Positions 4,472-5,845 of a stretch of DNA of 5,845 bases are shown here, piece by piece. The first letter of the stretch is position 1. The number at the start of each line of letters is the position of its first letter. Both the position numbers and the translations under genes were made by a program. The DNA is from Gammaproteobacteria bacterium (GTDB lineage: Bacteria > Pseudomonadota > Gammaproteobacteria > SZUA-229), in the NCBI GenBank assembly GCA_026998145.1, contig JALTRC010000059.1:1-5845 (forward strand). Reading direction: 5' to 3'. Under the pieces are notes generated by a model. The model was not told where the DNA came from and did not search any database. It was given only the letters and a program-made list of their open reading frames with translations.

Positions 4472-5830
4472 ATGAAATCCCCAGCCCTTCTTTCCATCGC
4501 CCTTGATTCCATTCCCGATCTGCTGGCCCTGCACCAGCAGTGGCCGGACTACTACCCTCATCTGTTAGCCAGTAGTGCCGTTTCGGATACGGCCCGTTAC
4601 GATATTTTGTTTGCCGCGCCCCAGCAAAGTCTGTGTTTGCGTAATGGCCAGTTGTATCTGGATAATGTGTTACAGGCAGACAATCATTTTCTGAATCATC
4701 TTGATGTTCTCTGGAAGCAGCATCGGCAGCCCTGTGTGGATAATCATCTGCCCTTTAGTGGCGGCTGGTTTTTATATTTATCTTATGAGCTGGCCGGGCA
4801 AATAGAGCCGAGTTTGAATCTGCCAGCAACAGATGATGGTCTGCCCACCGCCATGGCTACCCGTTTTCCGGCGGCGATTATTGTGGATCATCAAAAGTCC
4901 TGCGCCCATATTGTGTGTGAAGCGAATTTTGCCGATGAGCTGGACATCATACAATCCCATTGTCAGCAATCTCTAAAAGCTGTCGAGTCAGTTGCTTTAA
5001 GCATTGATGATCTACAGGAAGACAGGGAGCAGGCCTATTTTCAGCAGCTGGCAAAACTCAAACAATACATTATCGACGGGGATGTGTTTCAGGTGAACCT
5101 GTCCCGCCTCTGGCAAACACAGTTACAGCAGCTGGTCTCCCATGCCCATTTATTTAAGCGTCTCAGTCAGGCCAATCCCGGCCCCTTTAATGCCCTGGCC
5201 ACCTTTGGGGAGCAGGCAATTATCAGTTCATCCCCGGAGCGTTTGATTGAAGTGCGTGAGGGGCTGGTGCAAACACGGCCTATTGCCGGCACACGACCAC
5301 GCTCGAAAAACAGCCAGGATGATAAAGCCCTGTCGGTCGAGTTAATGGCTCATCCCAAGGAGCGGGCAGAGCATATTATGCTGATTGATCTGGAGCGTAA
5401 TGATCTGGGGCGCATCTGCCAGCCCGGCTCGGTGGAAGTCAATGAACTCATGGCGCTGGAAAGCTATTCCCATGTGCATCATATTGTCTCCAATGTGCGT
5501 GGTCGCCTGGCTGACAATGTATCTCCCGGTGAGATTATTGCTGCGGTTTTCCCCGGTGGCACCATTACCGGCTGCCCCAAGGTGCGTTGCATGGAAATCC
5601 TCGCCGAGCTGGAACAGCAGGGGCGTAGTGCCTACACTGGCTCGTTAGGTTATTTGAATCACGATGGCAGTATGGACTTAAATATTTTAATCAGAACCCT
5701 GATTCGTGACGGGGCACAACTGAAATTCCGCGCCGGCGGTGGTATTGTGGTCGATTCTGATCCCCGGCGTGAATTGCAGGAAACTCGCGCCAAGGCCAGG
5801 GGCATGATTATGGCCTTGATGGGTGTTTGA
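4472..5830 (+). CDS. pabB: Aminodeoxychorismate synthase component I (PabB-type), with TrpE-like PIAGT motif
   Basis: PabB, with the glutaminase PabA, turns chorismate into 4-amino-4-deoxychorismate for p-aminobenzoate and folate. The 452-residue length equals E. coli PabB (453) and is shorter than most TrpE. The N-terminal domain has HLLASS at 30-35 and RYDILFAAP at 42-50. The chorismate-binding domain covers about 185-450, with FQVNLS (206-211), SSPERL (253-258), PIAGTRPR (270-277), ERAEH with metal-ligand candidate Glu300, IDLERNDLG (305-313), HHIVS (336-340), FPGGTITGCPK (360-370) and QET with Glu437. FPGGTITG is PabB-like, whereas TrpE usually has FPAGTLSG. Position 272 is Ala, where E. 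coli PabB has the active-site Lys of PIKGT. The start is the first ATG after an in-frame TGA (4466-4468); the ribosome site is weak (GAG at 4462-4464). It is probably co-transcribed with fabF. Anthranilate synthase is the alternative and less likely. Confidence 0.87.
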   Translation: MKSPALLSIALDSIPDLLALHQQWPDYYPHLLASSAVSDTARYDILFAAPQQSLCLRNGQLYLDNVLQADNHFLNHLDVLWKQHRQPCVDNHLPFSGGWFLYLSYELAGQIEPSLNLPATDDGLPTAMATRFPAAIIVDHQKSCAHIVCEANFADELDIIQSHCQQSLKAVESVALSIDDLQEDREQAYFQQLAKLKQYIIDGDVFQVNLSRLWQTQLQQLVSHAHLFKRLSQANPGPFNALATFGEQAIISSSPERLIEVREGLVQTRPIAGTRPRSKNSQDDKALSVELMAHPKERAEHIMLIDLERNDLGRICQPGSVEVNELMALESYSHVHHIVSNVRGRLADNVSPGEIIAAVFPGGTITGCPKVRCMEILAELEQQGRSAYTGSLGYLNHDGSMDLNILIRTLIRDGAQLKFRAGGGIVVDSDPRRELQETRAKARGMIMALMGV

Positions 5831-5839
5831 AAACACACA

Positions 5840-5845
5840 ATGAAT
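5840..5845 (+). CDS. Possible start of a further gene (only two codons visible)
   Basis: An ATG at 5840 lies nine bases after the pabB stop and would fit the next gene of the operon. Only Met-Asn is visible and no good ribosome binding site precedes it. By analogy with related clusters, pabC or mltG would be expected here, but the sequence does not show it. Confidence 0.2.

Noticed and set aside
5823..5836. GTGTTT-GA-AAACAC inverted repeat over the pabB stop
   Set aside because: A two-base loop cannot form a hairpin, it lacks a T-run, and six-base arms are common by chance.

Overview
The window is a run of conserved housekeeping genes on the + strand, almost certainly from a gammaproteobacterium. 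The acyl carrier protein, FabF, FabG and DapB all read like close relatives of the Escherichia coli proteins, with identical catalytic motifs and nearly identical lengths. The order fabD-fabG-acpP-fabF is the classical gammaproteobacterial type II fatty acid synthesis cluster. I cannot name the genus. Mixed base composition and repeat-laden spacers point to an environmental lineage rather than an enteric one, but that is inference.

Layout: 1-560 holds the C-terminal two thirds of dapB (lysine/diaminopimelate pathway), cut by the window edge. Positions 561-884 are a 324-base spacer with no gene, packed with repeats: CTTCGCGT-type 8-mer repeats, a nested inverted repeat and a dRS3-like palindrome. 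Then come fabD (885-1823) and fabG (1828-2565), four bases apart and surely co-transcribed. The 2566-2825 spacer carries a long hairpin, another 8-mer repeat copy, and an AT-rich promoter region for acpP with a perfect 10-bp inverted repeat. acpP (2826-3059) is followed by a strong intrinsic terminator (3074-3103). fabF (3208-4446) starts with TTG. pabB (4472-5830, folate branch) follows 25 bases later. An ATG at 5840 may open the next gene.

How they work together: FabD loads malonyl groups onto AcpP, FabF condenses malonyl-AcpP with the growing acyl chain, and FabG reduces the resulting 3-ketoacyl-AcpP. PabB makes aminodeoxychorismate for p-aminobenzoate. It occupies the slot next to fabF where enteric bacteria keep pabC, which catalyses the following step. 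The terminator and separate promoter around acpP fit the usual need for far more acyl carrier protein than enzyme.

Nothing here amounts to a new biological system. The points most worth a second look are the unusual dapB/fabD junction across a repeat-dense spacer (plsX and fabH are absent upstream of fabD), the TrpE-like PIAGT motif in PabB, and the inverted repeat upstream of the acpP promoter.
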